Of a stretch of 64,000 nt of DNA, positions 46,596-57,645 are shown piece by piece; position 1 is the first letter of the stretch; each line of letters starts with the position of its first letter. Below the pieces are notes generated by a model that was not told where the DNA came from, did no database searches, and saw only the letters and a program-made list of their open reading frames with translations. The translations under genes and the position numbers were made by a program. This DNA comes from Bromus sterilis (taxonomy: Eukaryota > Streptophyta > Magnoliopsida > Poales > Poaceae): contig OX465596.1 of NCBI GenBank assembly GCA_950022295.1, positions 122,182,501-122,246,500 on the forward strand. Reading direction: 5' to 3'.

Positions 46596-47690
46596 ATGCC
46601 AAGAGCGAACATGCCGCCGCCAGAGAACCCTATCCTTGGGGAGGCTGTCGCCACAGTGGCTCAGGGCACAGCTGCGATCCTACAGATGCTGCAGAACCAG
46701 AGTGCCCAGAGGAGTGATTGACCACAGTACACCACACTGCAGCAGTTCCTCGCGATCAACCCCCCCAGGTTCTCCGAGGCTCGAGATCCGCTGGAGGCGG
46801 ATGACTGGATCGCAGAGATCAAGAAGCACTTCAATGCCAACACCGTCAGACCCGTCGACTACGTCAGCTTCGCCTCCTTCCAGCTTCAGGGTGCCGCAGG
46901 CAGTTGGTTCTCGACGTACAAGGCCAACAAGGGTGATGCAGAGATCACTTGGGAGGACTTCGTCTGGGATTTCAGAGCTGCTCATATCCCTAGTGGACTG
47001 ATCGAGAGGAAGCGCGAGGAGTTCTTAGCTCTGAGGCAGGGGGACAGGTCTGTGCAGGAGTATAACCTGGCCTTCATCAGGCTTGCCAGGTACGCTCCAG
47101 AGGAGGTCTCGACAGAGGCCAAGCGCATTGCCAGGTTCCGCGGTGGTCTTGCCACGAACATCAAGTATGCGCTCACCTTGTCCACGCCACGCCTGTTCTC
47201 AGAGTTCGTCGACCAGGCTATCAGACAGGAGTCAGCTGAGGCAGAGCGTTCCGCAGAGAAGAGGAAGCAGAGGGAGTACAGTTCAGCAGTGATGGTCCAC
47301 AAGAAGGCAAAGTCCTGGGTTACAGAGCCACAGTCTCAGCCGTAGCGTCAGCAGTTTCAGCCGAGGGGGGCAGTTGTCCGCACTTTTGCCCGCCCTCCCG
47401 TCCCAGTGCAGCACAGACCTCGCTCTACTCCACCCTCTGCGAGGCCGCTTGCTCCACAGGGCCAGCCCAGGCCGGAGATCACGTGACTCAAGTGTGGCAA
47501 GCCGGGGCACAAGTCTCCGCAGTGTTCCGACCCCCGCTTTGCTCGGCTGCCTCCGCCTCCACCTCGCTCTACACCGAGCAACGCGATGGTGCGGGCCCAG
47601 CCACGAGCGCTCCGTGTGAACAACGTGACCATGGCAGATGCCCATCAGTCGTCTGAGATTGTGCTTGGTAGGTTGCTTGTGTCTTCAGTT
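46596..47690 (+). pseudogene. Y2 gag and start of protease, broken
   Basis: ATG 46596 opens a frame with stops TGA 46719, TAG 47343 and TGA 47484. The Gag domain (W-I-A-E-I-K-K-H-F; L-I-E-R-K-R-E-E-F; F-R-G-G-L) spans 46800-47270. The third stop replaces the first Cys of the zinc knuckle, leaving K-C-G-K-P-G-H-K-S-P-Q-C. The frame reaches the V-L-G-R-L-L-V segment that precedes the protease and then runs into LTR sequence at about 47690. Confidence 0.9.
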
Positions 47691-48178
47691 CCCCGTTTAC
47701 ATTTCTGTCTTTGTCGCTTTGCCTGATCGGCCGCTGCAGTGGACTACTACCTCGACCCGAGCACCGGACGCTACTTCGTGGAGGTGCCCCCGGAGGACGA
47801 CGACGAGTACGAGTACCTCGACCAGTAGGATCTTATAGTTGGGTTCAGACGTTCCCGTGGGTGGATCTTTATGTGTAGCCCTCTCTAGGGCAATTTGGAT
47901 CTTGACCGTACCCGGTCCCTTTTATGCTTCTGCTTGATGTATTGATGAGTTGTACTCAGATGAGGTTGTATTATTAGACAGTGGCGTTGTATGCCCTGCT
48001 CTATTTATCTATCTATATGTATTTCTGTCTTGTAGAGTTGCGCTTATATACCTGTTGTCGAGAATCCGGCAGCGACACGAGTGCGAGTGTCGTACGCCGG
48101 TGGCGTTTGATGCGCTTCTAACTCCGACCGGACGCGAAAGCGACTAGTCAGAGTTAGTACCGCATCAGGGGCCTTACA
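47691..48178 (+). repeat. Y2 3' LTR remnant
   Basis: Matches 45423-45910 of the 5' LTR, starting at CCCCGTTTACATTTC. It keeps an intact E3 at 47740-47828 with the same protein sequence as at 45472. Confidence 0.92.
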
Positions 48179-48183
48179 GAAAT

Positions 48184-48587
48184 GTTGTATCGGAATGGAG
48201 GAATCGCACCTTCTTGGACATGGTTCGATCGATGATGAGTCAGTCAGATCTACCGTTGTCATTTTGGGGTTATGCTCTAGAAACTGCAGGTTTCACACTA
48301 AACAGAGTACCATCTAAATCCGTAGATAATACACAATAAGAGAAAGAGTCACAGTTCGTCTTTTCTAAAGATTTGGGGTTGTGAAGCATTTGTCAAGCGA
48401 CTTCAGTCGGACAAGCTCGCACCCAAATCAGATAAGTGCATATTCATGGGATATCCAAGGGAAACCTTAGGGTATTACTTCTACAACCGACAAGAGAGCA
48501 AAGTGTTTGTCGCTCGACACGGTACCTTCCTTGAGAAAGAGTTTCTCACTAGGAAGGCTAGTGGGAGGACGGTGCAACTCCAAGAGG
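48184..48587 (+). pseudogene. Copia integrase C-terminal region, decayed
   Basis: Continues the Copia frame after Y2: S-E-W-R-N-R-T holds the third catalytic residue of integrase. TAA at 48337-48339 ends that frame. Downstream, another frame (from 48446) encodes G-Y-P-R-E-T-L-G-Y-Y-F-Y-N and F-L-E-K-E-F-L, typical of the segment between Copia integrase and RT. Sequence ends in AAGAGG (48582-48587), shared with the start of the X2 segment. Confidence 0.88.
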
Positions 48588-49195
48588 GTCGTTCCCCCGG
48601 TGCCTCTCGCCCAAACCCTAACACGCCCCCTGCCCCGCGGCTCTTCCCCATCACGCTCGCCCCTCGCCGTTCTGCACCTCACCGAAGCACGGTCGTCGCC
48701 GCCGTTCGCAGTCGCCGCGGCCATCGACGACGAGGGAGCGCGCCAGCTTGTCCGGAGCCCTCCGCGCGCTCGTCCTCGTCTCCCCAAGCCGCCGCTCTTT
48801 TCCGAAGACCCCGAGTCGCCAGAATTGAAGCTCTTCCCCCGCCACGACCGCGGCACCCCGGCGTCAAATTCGCCGTGCTCCGGCCGCCTCGCTCCACCGG
48901 ACAACGGGCACGAGCTTGGGGTGAGTTCTCCCATCCGTTCCCCTGTTTTCCGCCACCGAATCGGCGCCGTAGAGCCGCGCCCCTCGTCGGTCCGCCATTA
49001 ATGGCGAGCTTGAGCTCCCGAGCTCTTCACTGCTCACCGCGCCGCACTTCAGCCCCCCCCCCACCGCGTGCCCTCGTCCAGGCCGCGGACCAGTCGCGCG
49101 CCCTGCCCCCTTCGCCCCCTGGCACCGACGTGCCTCGGCCGCCGCCGACGTGCACAGGGGTCAGCCTAATAGTGGGTTAATCCCCTCTTAGTTAA
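48588..49195 (+). repeat. X2 5' LTR, first surviving part
   Basis: Matches 58311-58916 of the 3' LTR. CpG-rich; contains open frames on both strands and a strong donor, GGG|GTGAGT at 48921. The frame ending at this donor is open back into Copia sequence, so its apparent ATG (48507) is not part of X2. Confidence 0.88.
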
Positions 49196-49660
49196 TGTAA
49201 CAGCCCAGATTTCACAAAAATTAAAATTTTTGTTTTCGGTGTGAATTGTTTGATTGTATGATTTGTTTGCGGTGTTTGCATCCCCGATTTATCGATCGGT
49301 GATTATTTTCCCCCTCTTATCTCATACCGGACGGAGACCGAACCTTGCCACCCTGACACGCGACCTTTGCGACCCCGGGTTTCACCCGATCACCGTCGCA
49401 AAAACCGCACGAGACCAGCCGCAGCCAACGGAACGAAAACCCTGTTTAATAATTAAACGAGTTATTTTTATAGCGCGTCGGAAAGTGTTCTCGAAATGGT
49501 TCCAGGGCGAGGTGAACTCCGCCGGCTCAACGCGCTGATCGCGCAGTTTGAAGTTTTACCCGAATCGGAGGTCATGCGGACCCCCGGCGGTCAGGAACGT
49601 AAATACCACGCGCGCGAGAGAAAAACCTGGGATGTTTTTGTAAACTGCCAGCCACCTGGG

Positions 49661-49670
49661 ATATATAAAG
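49661..49670 (+). promoter_or_regulatory. TATA box of LTR V
   Basis: ATATATAAAG about 470 bases into the LTR, before the GC-rich block, a likely Pol II promoter. Transcription would start near 49695. Confidence 0.6.
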
Positions 49671-51558
49671 ACCACCACTCTCCCACCCCTTTCTATGGTT
49701 TCCATACACCAAAAATTGCAGCCGCCCCCTCACAATAGCCCCATTTTCGCAACCCTAGCCTTCCCTGAGATCTGGACCGTCGGATCGGCCGATCCAACGG
49801 CCCAGATGCGCCCTAGCCCTCCACCTACCTCTCCTCTCTCTCTCCTGGACGCAGCCGCTGCCGCGCTCGCCTCCGGCCGTCGGCGGCAAGCCTAGCCACC
49901 GCGCCCCTCTCCTTTCCTCCTTCCGCGCCTCACCCTCACCTTCTTCGCTCACCTCCTCGCCTTCTTTCTGCAGGGTGCGCCACGGGAGCCGCCGGCCGCC
50001 ACGCCATGGCCACCAAGACGGAGCTCGCCCGCCGCCTGAAGGAGCCGGCCGGCCACGCCGGTGACCAAGTCCGGGCTGCCGCGCACCGGATCCGCGTTGC
50101 GCCTGCTGCGCCCCTCGGCCTCGTCGTCGCCTCGCCGGCGCCAGCCACGGCCGCCAGAGCCGCAGAGTGCCGCCGCGTTCGGGCTCGAACGGGAGCTCAG
50201 CCTCCCGATCCAGCCACTGGATGTGGGCCGGCCTCGCCCGAGCGGCCCAGCTGGCCTCCAGCCCGAGCGCCCCCAGCTAGGCCGGCCTCTCCAGGCCGGT
50301 GGGCCGAGCCCACTAAGCGTGAGAGCCAGGCCGCCCCCTCCTTTTTTTCCTACTGTTTTTCTAATTTTTCTGCTAAGTCCCTAATATTTTTCTAAGTCTG
50401 GAGGTTTTGTACTGCTGATTCAGTTTTGCGAGTAGATTTGCGAGTAATCTGTAGCCCGGATCACGTTGCGCCCAAAAGGAAAAAATTTAGAATTGTGTGT
50501 ACTTTAGTTCATCTTTTGTGAGCATTTTTATTTTAGGCCATCTTGATGTTGTTAATCACTATTGAAGTGGGCATCAGACTGTTAACTACTGTTAAATTCT
50601 GTCAAGTGCTGCTGATGTTATTTTGTTGCAACTTTGGTTGATGATTGTGACACATCCATGAGGCCTATTGCATTGATTCTTTTTGCATACTGTTAAGCAT
50701 CATTTCTACTTCCATTATATGTATTGCATTTTCATGATATGCTTTCCTGTCATATAGTTCTTGAGCTCCAAAGTTGCTATGCTGCTGTTTTTGACAGCCA
50801 CCTCTGTTTTTCTCTAAGTCTGTAACTTTCCGATGCCATGTTTTTTGCTTAATATCTTTTGATCTATGATCCTATGACCATGATTCTTGTTTGTACCTGA
50901 TCACCATCATGTCTAGTTCATGCTCATATATTGCTATGTCATGTTGCTGCACTTTTGCATATAGTTTTGCTCCTGTTTATGCATTGGTCTAAAGTGTGCT
51001 TCCTGATGTTGGCAGATTGTGTTCCAAACTTGTATTGCTTGTATCTTTTTAACCGTAACTCCGTTTGGAGTGTTCTTTATATGTAACTTGATTATTTTTT
51101 CGTGTACTTTGTGTTTATGCTATTATTTTTTGTTGTTAACCAACCTAAAATATGGTTTAGGACAGAACAGTACCAAATCTTTTAATTGTCGTGGGGTACA
51201 TAGTGTATGCCATGTTTAGGTTGTGCCTCACTTAAATTGATTAGCATAGATAGTTTATCTTATGCTTCACCTCTTGACATGTTTGTGTGCTATGCCATGC
51301 TTGAGTGAGATGCCATGTTAACAACCTTTGTTGATCACCTATAGCTAAACAACTCGAACCTTTCCAAATGTGCGGTATCTTCGTGTGTGACGAGTACTCC
51401 ACTTAACCTGTTAGTAACCGCTCTCGACGGTAGGTGCGATGTCTCGTATTGCCTTCTTGTTGATGCTTGCTCATGTTTGCTTCGTAGTAATAGATGCTTG
51501 CTCGTTGATTGCTTTCCAATGTTTACCGTCTTGAGTACTTCCGGGTTTACCTTCGGAG

Positions 51559-52912
51559 ACGATGCGAGCTTGCGATCAACTACACCTTCGGAACCCGACT
51601 TATCAACATGCAAGGACTATACATTACTTATGATCCATTCTATTTCAACCAGCGGTTTGAATGCTAGTCTAGGTGAAGTTTGATGTTTGATCCTACCACA
51701 TGTTTACAGCCTCTTTCAAACCGATACAGCCATGTCCCCTCCCAGCAAACCTTGTACTGCTATGTTACTATTGCTCGTTGCTCAGCCCCTTCTTAGTATG
51801 CATGCTTAGGATGCTACGATGTTACCCCCTGTTACTCCTTGGTTTGGGATATCACATTATTATATTTTTGTTGATGATATGATTATTATAATGTTGACTA
51901 TACTCGACGAAGGATGGAAGGTCTAGGCTATCCCGCCCCGACGCTTTGTTCCATTCGAGTCACCTAGGACCCGAGTTCTGGGTATTGGTTTTAAGACTGA
52001 GCGTGCCTAACCGCGTGTGGGATTTTATGGGGTCCCCTTTTCTTACCTACCTAGCTTGAAACATTTCTAGTTGTGGCCCAAGCTGATTTACCATTTGAAA
52101 ACCTTGTGTGTGCTTGGTTGGGCCCCCAGCAGTTTTAAAACAACTTGGGCCAGTGGAGACATGGTTTCTCTGTTGGTCCACCCAATCAGCTAGGACCCGA
52201 CCTCATGTGAGAATTACCGGCAATCCGACCTTCGTCATACGGAAGAGTCCCCGGGGGCCACCCGGATTTTTTCGTTGTTTGTTAGAGGGCCTATCGTTTC
52301 GGATCTCTCAGAACTAAATCAGAAAATGGTTGCCTATAATGGGTAGCAACTGAGAGAGATGGGCGTGTGTGCGAAGCCTTGTACTGGGCAATTGGTACAC
52401 CCCTGCAGGGTTAAAACTTTTCGAGAAGCCGTGTCCTCGGTTATGGACGACTTGAGACCTACTCCTTGTTCATAGACAACAACAACTGAGATAATCTTAA
52501 TATAACTTGATCAACGTGTGTGTGTGTGTGCCTTGACTGCTTCTTCTTCGTCGGGATGCGAACAGGAGGACAAGGATATGATAGGTCTTATGTTTGCGTA
52601 AGTAGTTGATAGCAAGACTTGTTGGAGGCGATTCCTCATTTAATGCTTGGCTTCTTATCTTACTCTCTAGATCGTTAGCCACTTCATAAATGCTAGTGCG
52701 GCAGCAACCTCACCACTTACTCCTTCCTTACCGAAAACTACTAGTTGTCCTAGAATGACGAGTGATGAAGTCCTTGCTGGGTCAGTTGACCACTACAGTT
52801 GGATGCTGAATACTTCTATACTCATGATATTACCCCCAAACTCTTTTCAGGGTTCTCGATCGACAACAGGTATGGTGATCGACATTTCACGTGGAGACTC
52901 GACGACGACTAG
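51559..52912 (+). CDS. Putative LTR-embedded spliced ORF, V copy
   Basis: E2 51559-51609 (51 bases) after CTTCGGAG reads D-A-S-L-R-S-T-T-P-S-E-P-D-L, followed by GCAAGG as GC-type donor. E3 52851-52912 after CTCTTTTCAG reads F-S-I-D-N-R-Y-G-D-R-H-F and ends L-D-D-D with TAG 52910-52912. Phase is one base at both joins, as in Y2 and Z3. Sequence is far from the other families; assignment rests on position, phase, donor type and acidic C-terminus. Confidence 0.4.
52401..52440 (+). repeat. Palindrome block, V
   Basis: CCCTGCAGGG 52401-52410 perfect; CTTTTCGAGAAG 52417-52428 with one mismatch; CCTCGG in place of CCGCGG. Confidence 0.8.
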
Positions 52913-55262
52913 TTAGGCGGATCCCCGTGGAGGGCCTGGACCCGTGTGGTTATGGGGATCGATGATTTTCTCTTTGCCACTAGGCATTTGACTGTAGTCT
53001 GTACTTAGACATATACCTTCCGCTGATGAATTGTATTTAAGGCAATTGTATGCCGATTGTATGAGCTGTTATATCCTTGTATCTGTAATGTTGTGATGTC
53101 ATGTTGGAAATCCGGAGCATATGGCTATGTCATATGTCGCGGTGGGACCGATATGTGCTTTGTCCCTGGATCTAGGTGGAAACGCCTAGATCTGGAACAG
53201 TACCGCATATCGGGCCTTACAACTAACCACCCCTAACCCCTCACTGACCTGCGGGCCCTGCCCCCCCTAATTGCCTTCTAATTAAAACAGAGAGAAAAAC
53301 CCTCCTGCTGCCTATTACATGTGGGGCCACCCCCCTTAATTAAATACTGGATTATTTAAAATGGTTTAATTAAAATGTTAGTTAGATGTGCCTATGACAC
53401 CTAGGGCCCACCTGTAGGTAGTTAGTTTAATTAACAAAACTAGTTAACCCACTGACATGTGGGACCCCACTGTAATTAGATTTAATTAAAATGTTTATTA
53501 ACTGTATAAAATCTGTATATTGTTTATCTAAATAATAATAGAAATTAGAAAATGATTTAAATTGAATTAAACTTTCAAATTAAATATCTTTTAAATCGTA
53601 AATAAGATGAAAATAATTTACATATCAAAATTGCTCAGAAAAATATAACAAATATGAATACGCTATCTGTTTTTCTACCACCCCCCTAGCGCAACAAACG
53701 TCGACATCCCCCCTCCGGGCCGTCTGTCCGATAATTGCCCGATACCGTTAAACTATCCGGATGAATTTATTCCGAACACGAAAGTTATTCAGAATGGATC
53801 AACTAACACGGATGCACCCTTTGTATGTTTGTCCGATGTCCACGACACCTCCGGCATGGTACCTTCCCTCTCCGGACCCCTGTCTGGTAATTACCCGGAG
53901 CTGGCAGTTCATCCCCGGATGAATTCCCGCTCCGAGCATAATACATTGCCCTGCCTTAGAACACCGTTACCCTTGCTTATGTCCGGCGATGCATATGTTT
54001 TTTTATGATTGTTGTGTATTTACTGTTCCCTCCCCCTTATCTCCGGTAGACCCCGCTGCTGTCGACTACACCGCCGCTGAGTACGACTGCGACGTCGACG
54101 ACCCTACCCTATCGTCGAGCTTCCAGGCAAGCAGAGCCATTCTCTTCCCCAGATATCGCCCATCTTTCCGTACATTTCTTGCACTAGGCATTGCTGCTAC
54201 TGCAACGTTACAATCCTATTCAACTGCATAGCTTATCATTGTCGCCCCTTGATTACTTTTCCTCTATCCTATGCTGCCCTATATATATGTCTTATAATGA
54301 GCAGTTAGCCCTGCTCTTTGTTAGTCAATAGGATTAGATAGCGGGTCGTGATCACTCTGGGAGTGATCGTGGAAACGATACATTATAAACTGCTACAGGT
54401 ACGGTTCAGAGCAGACACCGATACAGGCCCCTACCCCGACTCTTCTGAGCCACCTCAAGTGTGAGCTATCGAGGAGTAATCCTTGTACTCTACTCTAGGC
54501 TGACTTTGTATAGCCGTCCTAGGGTACTGATCCACGGGTGTCCTTAAAGGTAAGGAGTCGGGTGACCCAACGGTGCCCGCGCAGGGTATCATATCGGACC
54601 GACAGGACAGGTGTATTCCACCGGTTTGCGGTAGGCCTGGTACTTGCTCGATGGCCGAGAGATAAGCTATTGTACGAAATTCGAGCTCTTCCAAGAGCAA
54701 ACGCGAGACAAGGTAAGGAGACGGTTCATCTTGTTGGTAGCCGCACGAGTTGGTGGGACGACAGGGTAGGCGACCCTTGGCTCTGGTAATGGGGGTGGAC
54801 CTGCCTACTGTCGTTGTCCGTGACTCACCTAAATAAGGACAACGATAACGGTTGTTCCGACAGAAAATTAATAAAATGCTTAATGGGTTCGGCGGATGAA
54901 TTTAGTGGCTATATGCCTATACGCACTGCCTCCACGAGGGATTACGGTGTGGTCCCTCTGCGTTGTAGACTCGTTCGAGGGCTCTTCAGACGTCAGCATT
55001 ACCTCGGGCTGATTGCCGGGCTTGGACCGCCTACTCCAGTAGTGGTAGGTGGGTCTGCTTCACCGGCCAGTCGCATATCGTGCAGGAGTACAAAGGACAG
55101 GGGTCCAAAGTTCCTTTGTGCTTAGGATTTAGACCGGCGGATGGCCTCTCTGTTGATCTCGAAGGATGGACTTCGGCGTATCGGATAGCCTCGGTGGGGC
55201 ATTCCCTAACAAGGTGTACGCCACCCTAGAGATCCGAGCGTGTAGGGTAACAGTAGTGCATC

Positions 55263-55302
55263 CCCTGCAGGGATGATAATCTATTTGAATAGCCGTGTCC
55301 AT
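55263..55302 (+). repeat. Palindrome block, X2 5' LTR
   Basis: CCCTGCAGGG 55263-55272; CTATTTGAATAG 55281-55292, one C-to-T at the central CpG; third element CCATGG. Confidence 0.8.
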
Positions 55303-55379
55303 GGTAACAGGACGCTTTATGCTGAAGCAGACTCTACTACTACAAACTACTACTACTAAACTGATCGGTTCCGGGTTTT

Positions 55380-55404
55380 CTTCCTCGCAGGGAAGTCGAG
55401 GAGG
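55380..55404 (+). repeat. Hairpin downstream of palindrome block, X2
   Basis: CTTCCTCG (55380-55387) and CGAGGAGG (55397-55404) around loop CAGGGAAGT. Confidence 0.65.
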
Positions 55405-56100
55405 GATTCTTGGAGGCATTGTTATTTGATATATAATACAACTTACTATTATACAATGCTGTAGCAACTTCTGCTGCATTGTTATTACATTCATGCTATT
55501 GAACTGTTGGCTATTCTCTTCCCATGCTGCAAGACTCGTCGGAAGATGCTAGTCTTTGATAGGCCTAGCTTCGCATCCTTGTTCTGACTTTCTACCTTGC
55601 AGTCCACTATATACAACCCCCCTTTCCATTTGATACAAATGCGTAAATGCTTAGTAGCGGACGTAAGACTCGCGAGTATGCGAGATACTCACCCTTTCTT
55701 TATTTCCCCGTTTTGTTTTGCCTGGTCGGCCGATTCAGTCGACATTGGAGCCCAGGAGTAGGAGTACAACGGAGGCGACTACTACGCCGTCGAGTTCCCC
55801 GTTGACCAGGAGTAGTTTGGTGGATCCCAGGCAGGAGGCCTTGCCTTTTCGATCGGTCTCTCTCATGTCATTTGTGCTAGCCTTCTTAAGGCAAAACTTG
55901 ACTAACTATGTCTGTACTCAGATATTATGATTGTATAACTTATGTATTCAGATCCTTGTGATCCCTGGTACTGTAACATATTGGTTTATTTTATTTGTGT
56001 TTAGTGTTGTGCTGTGATATTCTCACCGTGGCATCCTAATCTCAGTTGTGTACCCTGCGTGTATGATTACTGTACACGGATTGATTTTGGGGGCGTCACA

Positions 56101-57645
56101 AGTTTGTATCAGAGCCAACTGCCTGTAGGACACCCCTTCCAACTCCTTGGTCGAAGTTGAGTCTAGTATTTGCAAAAACTATTTTGCTAACTTACTGTTT
56201 GGCTTACGGGCCCACACCGATGTCACTACGTGTGATATCTATGGTATTAAGATCTTTTTCTTTGTACCTTTGACTCTGGGATTCTACCTTATTATCCTTG
56301 CTGGTAAGATTTACTAACTCTGACATTAGGTTCTCGTGGTAACATCTACCCGGAGAGCCCTGCATTCCAGAAAATCAGTTGATTCACCAGAAGATCCCGA
56401 AGACATTCTCTGATAAGTTCCCGAGCACCTATGTGTTCATCGCCTTTGCAAGCCCCTTCCGCCGATAAGTCTGTGTGGGTGATTACATCCACCGCCCAAT
56501 ATGGAAATCATAATTCCTTTGTACTTAAGCATCGAATAATTCTGATGCTTCTACCATCTCATGCCTTTGCATTCTTCCTTATTGGTTGAGTAACGATACT
56601 CAAACCAGACTCTTTGTACACCACCCGACCTTTGGTGGATTATTATCCGACTAATCTTACATGGCTTCTTCCATCTGTCAATCGGATTCATCGTGTGAAA
56701 TACCATCCCCGCACCTCGATGATTTGTGTTATCATCGATAACCTCCCTTGACTCCCGGCCAATACAACTTGGTCGATTATATCGTGCTCTGCTTTCCCTC
56801 GGGAAAGATATACGCTTGATACTTGTGTATCATCACATTTTCCCTTCCATTGGTCTATTTAACCTTTCTTGTAATGTGTCTTATCTGAGCAGTGATAATT
56901 CCTTGCTTACATAAACACTTCGGTGTACTACAATGTCGGTACAACCTGTTGCTATCGTTGAAAACCTTATGGTTACCACCTTGGGCGGGAACCTTGCCAT
57001 TTGGTCTGCCTCGTCTTAACAAGCAGAGAAATGGTCCTCTTCGTCCCTTGCCCTTGGTACCGATGTTGTTGCCGACATCGCTGACAAGCCGTTCTATGAC
57101 AAACCTTGCATTGTGATTGTAAACTATGTCGCCACCCTTCTTATTCAATGTGGGCCCATAACCCACAGTTCCACAGGATCGAAACCTGACTCTTGCTATC
57201 CACTTTGTGCTATTCGGTCCGATATCATGCTTATGCCTGATGCTCTGGACCCCTTTTCATCATCTGTCATCGGCATCGAATGCATGTATACCCGCTTGAG
57301 ATTTCTCATACATTCTTTGTTTATCTCGATGTATTCCCCCTGAGTTTAAACTCGGAAGATACTTTAACCCCATTCCCTTGGACAACCTCGGTTGATTAAC
57401 CTTGTACCGATCCGACCCCTTGAGTTTACCCCCAACCTATTCGTAAGGACGATGAAGCTCCCGAAGGAAGGATAACAATTTGCCGTGATGTATCGATGCA
57501 GAGAAATGAAGAAATCAATGAGAAGGATTGACTTGTTCAAGAAGGACAACAAGACCAGAAGATTCGTTAGAATACGAAACCGAAACCTTACCCCTTTCAC
57601 TACTTTTAATTCTCGGGACGATAATTCTTTGTAGTGGGGGAGATT
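56101..57645 (+). other. X2 interior: primer site, non-coding body, polypurine tract
   Basis: A degraded tRNA-Met primer site (TGTATCAGAGCC) follows the LTR. The body has no Gag, protease, RT, RNase H or integrase motif on either strand; frames are short. The last part (about 57590-57645), with CTCGGGACGA, a short purine-rich stretch and GTAGTGGGGGAGATT, looks like the end of a Gypsy pol tail and a polypurine tract. This fits a non-autonomous element that relies on proteins of a relative. Confidence 0.75.

Larger units (their letters stand above)
41209..48178 (+). mobile_element. Ty3/Gypsy retrotransposon Y2, internally deleted, TSD GAAAT
   Basis: Complete 5' LTR (41209-45910), primer site, leader, gag and start of protease, then an abrupt join at about 47690 to the last 488 bases of the 3' LTR, ending 48178. 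GAAAT flanks both ends (41204-41208; 48179-48183), so the deletion arose inside an intact insertion. The two LTR ends differ at about 11 of 483 bases by eye (2.3%). Most of pol, the polypurine tract and the first 4.2 kb of the 3' LTR are lost. Confidence 0.93.
32712..48587 (+). mobile_element. Ty1/Copia LTR retrotransposon, split by two insertions and 3'-truncated
   Basis: 5' LTR 32712-34057, leader, then gag-pol in three pieces (35309-35353, 39454-41208, 48184-48587). Solo LTR Z2 and Gypsy Y2 separate the pieces. RT, RNase H and 3' LTR are missing because X2 sequence replaces them at about 48587. Domain order (Gag, protease, integrase) is diagnostic for Copia. Confidence 0.93.
49196..53221 (+). 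mobile_element. Solo LTR V (4026 bp)
   Basis: Begins TGTAACAGCCCAGATT and ends GGGCCTTACA. Flanks are GTTAA (49191-49195) and ACTAA (53222-53226), an imperfect target duplication; the X2 3' LTR reads GTTAACCAACCC across the same point, confirming the insertion. Distantly related to Y LTRs. No interior. Confidence 0.88.
54050..55815 (+). pseudogene. LTR-embedded spliced ORF, X2 5' LTR copy
   Basis: E2 54050-54126 after CTCCGGTAG reads P-A-A-V-D-Y-T-A-A-E-Y-D; at 77 bases it lacks one base present in the 3' LTR copy, so the frame shifts. Donor is CCAG|GCAAGC. E3 starts 55739 after TTTGCCTGGTCGGCCGATTCAG, reads V-D-I-G-A-Q-E, has a stop TAG at 55759, and continues to V-E-F-P-V-D-Q-E and TAG 55813-55815. 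Broken at two points. Confidence 0.45.
53227..56100 (+). repeat. X2 5' LTR, second part
   Basis: Continues the LTR after V and ends at GGGGGCGTCACA (56100). The part 53227-54180 aligns with 58925-59864 plus the start of 63974 on. Confidence 0.9.

Noticed and set aside
48507..49001. Single gene crossing the Copia-X2 junction
   Set aside because: The ATG lies in Copia sequence and the rest in X2 LTR; the open frame across the junction is accidental.
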